Shown here: positions 1 to 11,149 of the stretch, piece by piece
How the letters are laid out: the number at the start of each line of letters is the position of its first letter
Numbering within the stretch: the first letter of the stretch is position 1
Source of the DNA: Allolobophora icterica
Lineage: Eukaryota; Annelida; Clitellata; Crassiclitellata; Lumbricidae
Length of the DNA: 64,000 bases
Assembly (NCBI GenBank): GCA_963556255.1
Contig: OY744610.1
Location: 9,509,777 to 9,573,776 of the forward strand
Reading direction: 5' to 3'
Notes under the pieces: generated by a model
What the model was told of the DNA's origin: nothing
The model's database searches: none
What the model saw: the letters and a program-made list of their open reading frames with translations, nothing else
Position numbers and translations under genes: made by a program

Positions 1-189
1 CATGCTGGAATGGGAAGCTGACAATGGAGGACCACGCTATATATGTCGACCTCTTGACGCTCACTCTTTTGGATCCGTCAATAAATAAGAGGAAAGGGTG
101 AAACTGTCGCTGTGGTCGTGTTTTGAACTTCATTCTCAGCTTCACACTTCTGAATAGTTTCTCATGTAAATAAGTGCATTTTGCTACAG

Positions 190-382
190 TGGTGGTACTC
201 TCTTGGACGTATTCGGGCGTAGTCTGTCGTCTGTGGCTAAACCAGTCATCCAGCTAACGGTAGTAATAACTAGAGCAGCTGAAAATGACTCAATGTCAAC
301 TACATCAACTACATCAACTACATCGACGTCAAGGGTAATCGATGTTTCTGCTTATAAACTTTCTTTAAGCAATCTGCTACAA
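190..382 (+). CDS. IPT/TIG receptor, exon A (5'-partial gene)
   Basis: First visible exon of a receptor gene whose 5' part lies beyond the window. It follows a tttgctacag acceptor, starts one base before a GGT codon and reads about 64 codons to a gtgagt donor, ending in phase 0. The reading GGTLLDVFGRSL is the typical start of an IPT/TIG domain (immunoglobulin-like fold of plexins, Met and related receptors), and YKLSLSNLLQ joins in phase to VCTV in the next exon, matching the strand before the usual IPT cysteine. A short Ser/Thr run (STT repeats) sits in a loop. An ATG-like start inside the exon is not needed, because it is an internal exon. Family assignment is from motif reading only. Confidence 0.6.
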
Positions 383-1799
383 GTGAGTTAAGATATTTTT
401 AGTACAATTTACGCATTTCATCCGATTTCGCTTAAACTGCAACAAATAATCAAATGTTAAGATCCATGAACTGTTATTACACGAGGGGTCAAATATTTTC
501 ATTTGGGCATTGCAAGATAACTCAAATGAGCATTCAGAAGAAAAATCCATAGCTACAAACCTCTTTTCTTAATTACACTTTCTAACGATGTCCTGTTGAA
601 CCCACATATTGATCTTAATTAAAATATTATATTTGGTTAGGGATAAGATTGCATTATTTTGTGAGGATGTTATAACAGGGTATGGGGTAAATTATTCGAT
701 TAATTAATTGAACCTGCAATTTGAGGAATAATAACTTTTAGCAAGGGTTCGGAGTTATTTTTGAGATTCTGGACTAACATGAAACGATGTAGCGAAATGT
801 GATTGGATGAGTTGAAATTCAACGATCGTTGAAAATTTTCGTCTGCTTATTGAAGTGATGTTTGCCGCCTCTACGTTTGAACACACGAAAGAAGTTAGTT
901 GGGCGATGACTGTCTAAGGCAACGGATGTCTTACGGGGGCAGGTTCACTCTGCATTCCTGGTATCTCGATGAATACTTAAATTTTTTCGAAGGTACGATA
1001 AGCAGGATAAGGAATCGTGTAAGTGGGTGTCTGGAGATACACTCCGTCGATTTTATAAGTTGCGAGTGATTTGAACTTGGAGAGCAATACATCGACCAAT
1101 GTCCTGGCATGGCGTAGTCCCATCGGTGAATCGAATGTCAAACTCCTGACTTTTAGTGAAGAACGTTTGTGAGTTTCTTGGAATGATTACTGTGAATCCT
1201 CGTCAAATTTTAGCTAGGATGAAATATAAAATCAACGAAAAGAAGACGAGGTCAACAGCACAGAAGATACTGTGCAAACCAAGGTAGAAGGTGACCAGTT
1301 ATAACAGGGCGATACAAAACACAAGGGCGCCTGACTATAGATATTGAATCTCAAGTTTTTACTGTGGCTGTCTAGTTAGGCAAATAATAAAACACAAGAT
1401 TGCAATTTATCTTAGATGTTGATTGTAAGTAAGGCGACTAGATCATTTAATGAATAACTTATGAGATAATTTCAATACTCAGATGACATGATATCCATTT
1501 GAACTTTGTCAGATTCTCGTTAAATATATTTCAAATGAAAAAAAGTTATCTCTATCTTAAAAGATTGTGTTCATTGATCTATGATCACTAGCTTTTGGCC
1601 TATATTCTTTGGTAGGTTTTGGGGCAGTCGATGAAATCAAAGTGAATTGAGTAATAAGAAACTCTAAGGTCTCAAGTGTATGGACCCGTTACATGCTCAG
1701 GCTTCTTAACTACTTAGAATTATATTCAATCATTCATCCTTCTGATCTTCTTCACAAAACTGCCAACTGTGAGGTAACATTCTAACCTTTGCATTGCAG
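383..1799 (+). other. Intron between exons A and B
   Basis: AT-rich intron bounded by gtgagt and a gcattgcag acceptor; phases on both sides are 0. I see no repeat, RNA gene or convincing reading frame in it. Confidence 0.55.
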
Positions 1800-2198
1800 G
1801 TATGTACAGTTCCACTTGGTAATGATACCTATATGCAGTGCCCATTCTCTCCTGTGAATCTCCCGGATGATTTTCTCGAGATCTTGAACTCATGGTACAA
1901 CACAAGCACAAGCAGAGTAAAACGAAACGTTAAGACAAGTAATCATTTCACTGCAAATTCCCATCGTCATCTCTCTCGCTTGAAACGCGATACTAATACC
2001 CTAACAGTGACTGGACGAAATGGCGTCGATCGAGCTGACATTTATCTTGGATTCATTCTGGACGGATACAAGGAATACGAGAACATAAATGACGCTCTTC
2101 CAAACACAAAGCTATTCGTTTACTCAGCTCCTGAAATAACTTCCTCTGCACAGCTTCTTGAATTCGATCCGTCCGAAGAAGAATTGATTTACGTGAAG
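1800..2198 (+). CDS. IPT/TIG receptor, exon B with furin-like sites
   Basis: Internal exon of exactly 133 codons, phase 0 at both ends (acceptor gcattgcag, donor gtaggt). It continues the IPT domain with VCTVPLGNDTYMQCPF (Cys pair typical of IPT domains), then two dibasic furin-type sites, SRVKR and SRLKR, about 25 residues apart, and then a second IPT-like join DIYLGFILDG...LFVYSAP, which resembles the VGFIMD...YYPNP signature between consecutive IPT repeats of plexins and Met. Cleavage at the two sites would split the ectodomain and free a short peptide, as in Met- or plexin-type processing; that is inference. The 61-residue frame on the other strand here is a shadow. Confidence 0.65.
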
Positions 2199-2342
2199 GT
2201 AGGTTGCGAAAGTTTCTTTCATTCTTTAAACACAGTGCGTATTGTGAACGTGAGTTCTCAAGGCATTGACGTTGATTCAGGTCGACTTTTTATGTTGATT
2301 AGTTTTAATTGGCATTAGAATGAGGGACGTTTGATTGTTGAC

Positions 2343-2550
<208 letters not shown>

Positions 2551-2552
<2 letters not shown>

Positions 2553-2665
2553 TGCAGTTTAACGACACTGTGTGATAACGAAGATCATTAGCGTCGCCCT
2601 CCTCCTTTATCCAGGCTTGGGTACACAGGCTTGCCAGAGTACGAGCAGTGGCGGAGTTATTGTTG
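2551..2665 (+). repeat. Dispersed repeat R1
   Basis: Copy of a ~100-bp interspersed repeat with the words tttaacgac, attagcgtcgccctcctcc, aggcttggg and agcagtggcgg. Other copies lie at 10500, 19800, 22450, 62615 and 62795, with diverged reverse copies near 50060 and 54440. Followed at once by an (AT)n tract. Confidence 0.7.
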
Positions 2666-2678
2666 ACAGCAGTGTAGC

Positions 2679-2680
2679 GA

Positions 2681-2711
<31 letters not shown>

Positions 2712-2740
2712 TATACATATATATATACATATATATATAT
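2679..2740. repeat. (AT)n microsatellite
   Basis: AT-dinucleotide run with interspersed TATACA variants. Confidence 0.9.
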
Positions 2741-3145
2741 TGCAAGTACGTAGAAGTAAAAATGGCCACGTATTTCACGTTGATTACTGATTCAACACCA
2801 GATTCAGTTTTTTTAACTAAAATAATTAAATCAAATAACTTCACATTCCTTGAAAATAGCTTCTAAACCTACTCATAATTACAGTGACAGTGTCAATAAA
2901 ACTCACAAAACGAGTTAAAGGTCAACTTCGTGGGTTTTTGCACAGCAGCACATTATAGGCCACACACCACCAGAGTCTCAGATCTCAGTCTACAGGTTCA
3001 AAGGGCCTCGAAAAAGTTTTGCGCCTAGGGCCCAGTTTTCTATAAACGCGCCTCTGCGTCTGCAGTATTGCAGTTGGACATCTTCTGACGTTGTTATTAC
3101 CGTGCGGGAGTGTGTTTAACGCTATGTACCAAATGAACAAATAAT

Positions 3146-3409
3146 CAGTGCTTTTTCAGCCGGAACGCGCCGGAACGACGTTCGGGCACCTTTTTCAGCT
3201 TCTTAAAACTAATTTATTTATTTTAATAATAAAAACAATAATTTAGTTATTTTAATTTAATTTTAGTGTTTTTGAACTGTTTTCAGTGTTTATTGACCCC
3301 TCCCAACCCCCAATCCCATTTTTCTCGTGATTTTAACCCGCCCATAATTGTTGCGTTCCGGAAACTATTGTTCCGTTCCGGAACCTTTTTTTTCTAGAAA
3401 AAAGCACTG
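3146..3409. mobile_element. hAT-type MITE, 8-bp TSD
   Basis: A 264-bp element with inverted ends CAGTGCTTTTT / AAAAAGCACTG, flanked by an exact 8-bp duplication, caaataat (3138-3145 and 3410-3417). Subterminal GGAACG/CGTTCC words are repeated. It has no reading frame. It sits in the receptor intron. TSD length and CAG...CTG ends are those of the hAT superfamily. Confidence 0.85.
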
Positions 3410-4135
3410 CAAATAATACTAGGTTATAGTAATATAACACTGCCAGCCTTAAACTTGAAAACCAACTCCTACCGTCGTTCTACTGTTATGGTTATGGTTA
3501 CTGTAATCTGAAATGTGTATATACCAATTGGCACATTTGGCATCATTTAAGCATACAAAACTTATAATATGCAGAAAGCAACATAAACGCTAATTTTTAC
3601 ACACTTAACATAACATAACATAACAAGGTTTTAAGTGGCTCAGAAGACTTTCATCTGTGTCAGAGCCACTCTCTCGAGCTTCTTCTCAATTGCACCTCGT
3701 TCTAGTATCCAAGTTTGTTGAGTTTCTTCTTAAATGCCATAACCGAGTCCGCAGTAGCAGTTCCCTCGTCCAACTTATTCCAATTGTTCACCAGTGTATT
3801 ATAATTCCGTTAAACAAAATTTACTTAGAAGTAATTATATGGTAATAAACTATTTGTAACATGTACACAGAATTTGATGTTTGCATGTTTGTTAGGGGAG
3901 GTACATGTTGCGAGGCGTTCGCCTAAGAGATTATCTGGTCCACATTGGCGAGAAGATTTGTAACAACACCGACCTACAGGACAACCAGCTGAGCTGTCGA
4001 CCACCAAAAGAAAAGCCATCGTCAACGTCGAACGATTCTTTGCTCTGTGGTGAACACCTGAACATTAGAGTATGAAAGGGTTGTAACTTATTTTATTCTA
4101 TATAATAGTTTCCTTATATGCAAATGTGTCCGTCG

Positions 4136-4290
4136 TATGACGCTACGTCACAGACGGCTTCTGTTCTATTGTGAAACCGTTTGTGACGTCAGTACTGCCG
4201 TCATGACGACGGCGGTCTTGACGACGGCCTTGACGACGGCGATCAACGACCAACGATATACACTGCCGTCATAATTATGACGGGCAAATA
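4136..4290. other. TGACG-rich palindromic cluster with a perfect CRE
   Basis: Dense TGACG/CGTCA words, including a perfect TGACGTCA at about 4184 and repeated GACGACGGC units. It could be a simple minisatellite, or ATF/CREB-type sites in the receptor intron. No function can be shown from sequence alone. Confidence 0.4.
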
Positions 4291-4559
4291 CACTAGTTAG
4301 TAAAGATACGCCAGTTATAGGCCTACTCGCGAGGTTCTTAACATGAGCAAATGGTCAAACAAATTTAGAGCGTGAAGCAAAATATTCACGTTAGTGTCTC
4401 AACTAAATGGTCCAGTCCAGAGGACCCATTTTGATTGTTATTGTTGAATGAGGCTGAAAACCGTGGTTATTTCTTCCATAATACAATTGAACTATACCAT
4501 CACGCAAGTCCTTACGTGAAATTACCTTTTTCTATATGCCAAAATCGGTTACTGTATTG

Positions 4560-4800
4560 TATTGTATTGTATTCATGCATTTATAAAGCGCCTCTCGCAG
4601 GACAACCTAATCAGAGGCGCTCCCAGTGCGCAGAGCTCCGTGAGAAAAGAAGTCTTAAGACATCGAGAAGTAGCAGAAATTTCCCCAGTTAGAATCTGAG
4701 AACGAGTCTTAGGAGGAAGATCATTCCAAAGGGACGGGCCAGCAGATGCGTAGGCACGGTGTTGAGCCATAGAAGTCCGGGTCCGAGGGACCAAGAGGTT
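4560..4800 (-). mobile_element. Non-LTR retrotransposon 3' end
   Basis: Minus-strand reading RAYASAGPSLWNDLPP followed by a short tail to a 'tataaagcgcctct' terminus and TATTG repeats. FSVAGPxxWNxLP is the C-terminal signature of CR1/L2-type reverse transcriptase proteins. Only the last ~75 codons survive, so the copy is 5'-truncated. The same tail recurs at many places in this window. Confidence 0.7.
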
Positions 4801-5129
4801 ATAATAGATAAACGAACAAAGAGTACTGAGACGGTGTATTATTTATTAAATAGACGTTTTAATTTTCACCCAAAATATAATTAATAGTAATGTAACGTAT
4901 TGACTTGTGTGATATCAATGTTATCTCTCTGCAACAGATAGGCATTAACAGATGAGTGAATTGAGTTAAGAGTCGTCTGAAAAATCAGTGTATTAAAATA
5001 ATGTAGCCTACCGTACCTTATGTTGGGAAAGAGTCAACAGTACCGTCACTAACTACACTGTATATACAAAAGTATAGAGCCTAATATGGCTGACGTTTGA
5101 CTAAATGAAGTTCCATTGCCTTATTTCAG

Positions 5130-5768
5130 ATAACTCTTGGATACAAGCAATATCAATACGCCTGTCTTACGTACACAGATCGTTCAGCAACAAAGAAAGT
5201 CGCTCTCATTGTTGGACTAACCGTAGGATTGGGCGGATTTGCCATTTTGCTAACCATAATCATTGTTTGCATCGTCATATGCCGTAGAAAAAAAGTAAGT
5301 CAAGAGACTGACAGACACCCAAACTCTGGTGGGCAGGAAATGAGAAAGCCACATTTTAATAAAGCTGTGCAACCAGAATCAAACGAAGATAATGGACACC
5401 GTAGACAGCAATACGATGACTACTTACAACCAAATAATGGGATCCAGCTATCAAACGAAGATAATGGACACCGGAGACAACAATACGATGACTACTTGCA
5501 ACCAAATAATGGGATCCAGCTATCAAACGAAGATAATGGACACCGGAGACAACAATACGATGACTACTTGCAACCAAATAATGGGATCCAGCTATCAAAC
5601 GAAGATAATGGACACCGGAGACAACAATACGATGACTACTTGCAACCAAATAATGGGATCCAGCTATCAAACGAAGATAATGGACACCGGAGACAACAAT
5701 ACGAAGACTACTTACAACAAACTAATGAGATCCAGCTAAATGTCGGATATTTAACTTCTGACGCCTAG
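5130..5768 (+). CDS. IPT/TIG receptor, last exon: TM helix and repeat tail
   Basis: Terminal exon of 212 codons plus TAG, entered in phase 0 after ccttatttcag. It starts ITLGYKQYQYACLTYT (end of the IPT fold), then one hydrophobic helix (VALIVGLTVGLGGFAILL... to VCIVICRRKK) with a basic stop-transfer patch, so the product is a type I membrane protein. The cytoplasmic part has no kinase and no plexin GAP domain. It consists of a short linker and five 24-residue repeats (SNEDNGHRRQQYDDYLQPNN and four further residues) with two tyrosines each. Four repeats contain YLQP, fitting the pYxxP consensus bound by Crk-type SH2 domains; the fifth reads YLQQ. Together with exons A and B, 409 residues are visible. 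Signalling by tyrosine phosphorylation is inference. Confidence 0.7.
   Translation: MTLGYKQYQYACLTYTDRSATKKVALIVGLTVGLGGFAILLTIIIVCIVICRRKKVSQETDRHPNSGGQEMRKPHFNKAVQPESNEDNGHRRQQYDDYLQPNNGIQLSNEDNGHRRQQYDDYLQPNNGIQLSNEDNGHRRQQYDDYLQPNNGIQLSNEDNGHRRQQYDDYLQPNNGIQLSNEDNGHRRQQYEDYLQQTNEIQLNVGYLTSDA
5379..5738 (+). repeat. In-frame 72-bp tandem repeat, five copies
   Basis: Five exact-length 72-bp units. Units 2, 3 and 4 (5451-5666) read as identical; unit 1 differs at three bases and unit 5 at several. The identical core implies recent unequal exchange or gene conversion within the coding exon. Copy number is likely to vary between individuals. Confidence 0.95.
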
Positions 5769-6119
5769 TTTGACCGGCGACACTTCTTCAGACGGAGTTT
5801 CAATTCCCTTGAAATTCAGCTAACGGAATTTGTACGATGCTGCCAATTATATATTATGCAGATGCTTAAGCACAATTTGCCATTATTGACTCGAATAGAA
5901 ATTGTATGAAGATGCTTTTAAAACCAAGTCGAAGCGTTTATATTGGCATTACAGCCAATTTATCTGAGGTTTTGAGCGAATTGACGTAAATATTTTTGCA
6001 GTTTTAGATGAGTTTAGACACAATGATGTTTGTAATAGTCCCGACCAACTGCGGTGCGCATTAGGAAGGCTAATTTCAACTGCTAACATTAGCGGTAATA
6101 ATGCAAGAAATGCAGTTCG

Positions 6120-6520
6120 ATTGGATGCAGCAAATTATTCGAAGACCTTTTATGTATGCTTATGCTAGATTTATGTAATACGACGATTGTGTCTGATAAG
6201 CTCAGCTCCGTCTTTGCTGTAGCCTATGTCGCCAAGAAATACATGTTATCGCACCTGTATCGGTTATGCTGCGAGTGTCTTCAGAATTGTGTAGACGTCG
6301 ATAATATTGACAGATTTCCTGATCTCAATCTGCTACATTTGTTTGACGTCAAAGACCTAAGGAAAGAATTCTTAAACTTATCTCAGACAAAGATGGTCCT
6401 ATTATAACTGATAGCACGTTGAACAATCTCTCAAGTGCAGCCATGGAACTCATACTAGATTTCGAAACCAAACGGACGCGCCGATGTTCAATATTAAGAA
6501 AAAGAAACGAGTTTGCAGTT
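6120..6520 (+). pseudogene. Broken BTB/BACK-domain gene fragment
   Basis: One frame reads SKLFEDLLCML..., then VFAVAYVAKKYMLSHLYRLC, the end of a BTB/POZ domain of the BTBD1/2/3/6 kind, followed by the start of a BACK domain (NCVDVDNIDRF). Near 6362-6375 the frame is lost; a second frame continues with ISDKDGPIITDSTLNNLSS and AMELILDFET, matching the same family further along. One or two indels and an early stop make this a pseudogene or a retrocopy fragment. No introns are visible across the region. It lies about 350 bp after the receptor stop codon and shares its strand, but nothing links them. Confidence 0.6.
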
Positions 6521-6639
6521 GAACGTTTTAGTCAAGTGAAACGATCGGGGACAATGAGTTTAACTGAAAAGCCGTTCACCTGTGAAACCAATTTCACCAC
6601 AGATAAAGACATAATTTTGACGGAATTCTGGACATAATT

Positions 6640-7795
6640 TTGACGGAATTCTGTACTGAATTCTGTACGGAATGCTGTACGACATAATTCTGTACGGCGG
6701 AAAGATACTCCATATGAAGCCGAAATAGAGGTTTTCCGAGGGTGGAAGGTCGTTTAGACTGAGTTGTTTTTCGCAAAGTTGTGTATGCTTCCTTTAATTT
6801 CATGATTGTTTCAGTAAGGCTAAAACTCACTTTCAGAACTGTATATATCCTGGTCATGTTTTCACCCTGCAAAATTATCTGATGTATTGCGAGCCAAAGG
6901 CAAATTTTACGATAGTACAACGAGGTGACCATATGATAGACGCAGATAAACGATAATTCATAGCGAAGTCCGACTCATTAATGACATCCAAGTCTTTGTT
7001 TTTCTTCACTGCACTGTTAATTGGGTGAAGTTGATTTGACACGATTGCGCCAATGCTAATAACAGAAAAGGCGGAGAAAGCCATTGCACAATAACTTGTA
7101 CATTATTTCACTCTATTATGTACTTCATTGCATGGGAGACAATGACTGCGTCAGACTTTCATTTATGCAAATTCATATTTTCGAACCATCCAACCAGTTG
7201 TCATTTACGTGATATGAAATCATATGTTTGGAGCGCTTCTAATAAATTTCTCTACCAGAGACGATAATTTTAAATAAATTCGTGATTACAATTACAACTG
7301 CAGCTAAGTCAAATATACTTTTCAATATTTACAGCTAAAATTCAAAAATAGAAATCACCTAGAAATAGTGCAGAAAGAACAGCTACCATGCGTACAACAT
7401 TTGAATGGAATATTAGATGAGATAATTGACTCGTTTCGGGACATGGTAGCCGGTCTTCTTTACTCAGGATCCGTCTATCAATGCTTCCCATTCTTAAAAT
7501 CTTCTGACTCCTACTGCACACAATACTTATTCATTCACATTCCCTAACGTAGTTCATATAGCTATAATTCTTTCTCTTTATAATTATCTCTCACACGGAT
7601 TGAATTCATTGTATATTATAAGCAAATAGGCAATTTCTTAAACGATAGCAAATGACTGTAATTTATACGTCATCGTATAGCTAAGTTTCACTTTTTCACA
7701 TTTTGTTAGGAGGTCATGTATATGAAGGAATTATTTCCAAAGTTAGGATTGTTACTATATATAAATTCGTGATTAGGAGGACAAATTGTTCTTGG
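6640..7795. other. No gene seen
   Basis: AT-rich DNA with a short GGAATTCTGTAC-type tandem repeat near 6620-6690. The two minus-strand frames of 112 and 69 codons show no recognisable domain or intron signals, and I do not regard them as genes. Confidence 0.5.
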
Positions 7796-7799
7796 CCAT

Positions 7800-8151
7800 C
7801 GTTCTGCTGGTAAATAGTTGTAGGTGGTAAATAGCTATAGATGGTAAATAGTTGTAGTTGGTAAATACCTATAGGTGGTAAAAACATATAGATGGTAAAT
7901 GGCTGTAGGCGGTAAATAACTATAGGTGGTCAATAGGTATAGGTGGTAATAGCTAAGGTAGTAAATAACCATAAGTGGTAAATAGCTATAGGTGGTAAAT
8001 AGACTAAGGTGTTAAGTAGCTACAGATGGTAAATAGCTATAGGTGGTGAATAACTATAGGTGGTAAATACATGTAGCTAAGGTAGTAAATAGCCATAAGT
8101 GGTAAAAAGCTATCGGTGGTAAATAGCCTAAGATGATAAATAGCTATAGAT
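7800..8151. repeat. 17-bp minisatellite, left part
   Basis: Diverged tandem units of about 17 bp with the consensus TAGCTATAGGTGGTAAA. The array continues at 9573-10040; the middle is interrupted by a hAT element. Confidence 0.9.
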
Positions 8152-9462
8152 CAGTGGTGCACAACGTCCGGCCCGCGGGCCAAATCCGGCCCGCGACGAG
8201 TCGTCGTGTGGCCCGCGATGACCAACAGGAAAAGCGACTAAGAGCCGACACTGACATTAAGCGTGTACAGTGACTTGCGCATTTTGATCATTGGAAAAAC
8301 TACCCGTAGGCCTATTGTAGTAGTATAGAAGTCTACGAGTCTTCTCTGTACCTCTTTATGCTTACTTTTATACACTGTGTCCCAATTGAACTAATACCCT
8401 TTTTGTTTTGACAATAAATCTGTCAGTTCTCAAAATAATTAATTGAAATTTCTAGATTGAAAGTGGAATAAATTATCAACAGTTTCCGAAAATTTCATCA
8501 AATTCTATCAACAGCGTCCAAAGTTATGCACATTCAAATTTGGACAAATAAAATTAGAACTTTCCAACATGTAAAAATTCATTTCTAATTTTTGTTATTA
8601 AACTTTACAAATCGACAAAAACATATATACATCAACATTTAAAGTTAATCTGAGTCAAATGTTGTTCTTCAAAGTTGATGTTAAAAATGCCCGCCATTAG
8701 CTCGAATACATCTCTAAGGTGATCTCGCCATTCATTGATTGCACGATCAACAATTCCTGGCTCAAAATGGAAATTCCTAACAACTCGCTGTTTGAGATGA
8801 TCAACGTTGCGTACGCGGGTTTAATAAACACGTTCTTGAAGGATGCTTCATATCTTCTAGTCGAGCGGATTGAGATCAGGGCTATTGGGGGCCAAACACT
8901 GGGTGAAATAAAATATGGAGTTTCTATTGACAGCAGATCCACAGTTTCTCTGGCTCGGTGAGCTGGAGCACTGTCCTGCAGGTATATGAAATTCCTTCAA
9001 TTACCTTTCTGCTCCGTAATGTTTTTCTTGACTTAAAATTTTAATCAAACTCAAGTCATCTTTACTGAAAGCATTTTCTTTTTGCTTTAAGTCAAGGTAT
9101 GCAGTTTGCAAAAAATTTGTCTTTTACATGTTGAAAGTTCGATTTTTTTTGTCCAACTTTGAATATTCATTACTTTGGATCCTATTGATAGAATTCAGTG
9201 AAATTTTCTAGAAATATTACCAATAATCCCTATTTCAATCTGTAAAATTTTTTTAAATTACTTTTAGAATGGACAGATTTAATACCAAAACAAGGGTATC
9301 CGTTCAATTGGGACACAGTGTATAAGTTTTACTGCGCACACCATCTTCGTAAGATTGGCATGAATTCATGTGGACTAAGCTGAGTCGTCTAACTTGTTTG
9401 ACCCCTAGATGGTTTAAGAAATTGTTTAGTGGCCCTTGGCCGAAAAAGGTTGTGCACCACTG
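8152..9462. mobile_element. hAT-type element, host of a nested mariner
   Basis: Ends are CAGTGGTGCACAAC and its exact reverse complement, flanked by the 8-bp duplication ctatagat (8144-8151 and 9463-9470), itself part of the minisatellite unit. Of the 1311 bp, 948 are a later mariner insertion. The remaining ~360 bp carry GC-rich 'cggcccgcgggcc' subterminal sequence and no transposase, so it was a short non-autonomous element. Confidence 0.9.
8373..9320 (-). mobile_element. Nested Tc1/mariner element with decayed transposase
   Basis: Inverted ends of about 37 bp beginning CACTGTGTCCCAATTGAAC, with TA on both sides (8371-8372 and 9321-9322). On the minus strand around 8990-8700 a decayed transposase is readable: QDSAPAHRARETVD (the second catalytic Asp region of the DDD/E domain), then WPP and, in a shifted frame, remnants of SPDLNPLD. 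Frameshifts and the short length make it inactive. It was inserted after the hAT element that contains it. Confidence 0.75.
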
Positions 9463-9479
9463 CTATAGATGGTATCCTT

Positions 9480-9572
9480 TCTTTTCGCCGATTTTGGCAG
9501 TGATGCGGGTCGAGATTTGAGTGGCGCTATATAAATGTTCAATTACAATTACAATTACAATAACAATGGTAG
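9480..9572 (+). mobile_element. Retrotransposon/SINE 3' tail
   Basis: Short tail gagtggcgctatataaatg followed by repeated ATTACA, the usual end of the non-LTR/SINE tails of this window. It is inserted in the same minisatellite. Confidence 0.55.
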
Positions 9573-10040
9573 ATATCTATAGCTGGTAAATTGCTGTAGG
9601 TGGCCAATATCTATAGGTGGTAAATATCTATAGGTGGTCAATAGCTATAGGTGATAAATAGCCTAAGCTGGTAAATAGCTATGGATGGTACAATAGCCAT
9701 AGTTCGTAAATAGCCTAAAGTGGCAAATAGCCTAAGGTGGAAAATATCTATAGGTGGTAAATAGCTATTGGTGGTAAATAACCTAGGCTGGTAAATAGCT
9801 ATGGATGGCACAATAGCCATAGATGGTACAATAGCTATAGTTTGTAAATAGCCTAAAGTGGTAAATACTAAATAGCTATAGGTGGTAAATAGCCTAAGGT
9901 GGTAAATATCTATAGGTGGTAAATAGCTATTGGTGGTAAATAGCCTAAGCTGGTAAATAGCAATGGATGGTACAATGGCTATAGTTTGTAAATAGCCTAA
10001 AGTGGTTAATAGCTATTGATGGTAAATTGCTATAGGTTAT
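9573..10040. repeat. 17-bp minisatellite, right part
   Basis: Continuation of the TAGCTATAGGTGGTAAA array, with variants (TAGCCTAAGGTGGTAAA, GGATGGTACAATAGC) that form higher-order units. Confidence 0.9.
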
Positions 10041-10499
10041 CTTACTTAAGCGAAACTTTGGTCACTCTCTTGTCTATCTTTTGTTCTGCAATACCCTGTT
10101 AATATTTTGTGTGAACTGTAATTTCTTTTTTCCACAGTTGTTGGGGTTCATTAAAGGGAGAATCATTGTATGTAGGTAAGTAAGTATTTCTGTACGTATG
10201 TAGGCTTGCATTTGTGTATGTATTTAAGAATGTATGTGTTTATGTATTGATGTAATGCAGGCCCATGAACAATCGTGACATTCAATTCAAGGTTTATCTG
10301 CGCTGAACAAAAGCTTCTTATATCGGTAGGCGTACACATAGAAAAGACTCGTCTGACGTTTGCTTAGATGAAAGCTGTTGACACCGAGAACTTCAGTCTT
10401 GTTTTAATTTGGCCGCATCACTTGGTGGTAAGGAGTTGTTGCACAAGAGGCCCGCATCGCAACGCGTCAACGAGCATGCATCAGCTTCTTCTTCTTCTT

Positions 10500-10605
10500 A
10501 GTTGCTGTTTAACGACGCTGTGCATATCGAAGATGATTAGCGTCGCCCTCCTCCTTTCTCCAGGCTTGGGACTGGCACTGTCAGAGTACGAACAGTGGCG
10601 GTAAA
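10500..10605 (+). repeat. Dispersed repeat R1
   Basis: Well-preserved copy: tgtttaacgacgctgtgc, attagcgtcgccctcctcc, aggcttgggactggcactg. The 78-codon frame over it is not a gene. The flanks (10040-10500 and 10605-11150) show nothing recognisable. Confidence 0.75.
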
Positions 10606-11149
10606 TAACAGTGGCGCTCATCAGCTTGGCACAGCGGACTGTTTTATATCTCTGCAAAGGTTCAAACTGTTTACGGAGATCAGGTTACGTAGGTCTACGC
10701 TTAATGTGGCCATTATTTAACTGATTCAACGTGAGAATGTGCTTTGCGAACCTAGGTGGCGCATTTATGTTATAATATAAATAAAATAAAATTATATATA
10801 AATTTTCTATATAGCAAGAAGCCTATGCGTCGTCGGAGTTGCTATTTCTTTGGAGAAAAGTGAGACTGAAGACGTCGATGCCTTCGTTATTCTTCGGCTG
10901 TGTACAGGTGTGTCGTCTTTGGGCCACATGCAATGAATCGGTTGTGTCAGACACCGTGTTTAACCTTTGAATGCCTAGGCCTCGCGTATGATAAATATAA
11001 CCTCCTCAGTCCTCAACTTCCTGCCCTTGCAGTAATATAGGTCGTTGTAGCCAACATAGAATTTATAGAGCGTCGAATATGTATAGTGTAGAAAAGCATT
11101 TCTATGTAGGCTTATTGCATTTTCTTACTCCATGAAATAATCATTGTAA

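Noticed and set aside
5392..5739. 115-codon plus-strand and 104-codon minus-strand frames over the receptor tail repeats
   Set aside because: Out-of-frame shadows of the 72-bp coding repeat; only the frame continuing from the transmembrane helix fits the exon phases.
7800..10040. CRISPR-like array
   Set aside because: Contiguous diverged 17-bp units without unique spacers of constant length; a eukaryotic minisatellite.
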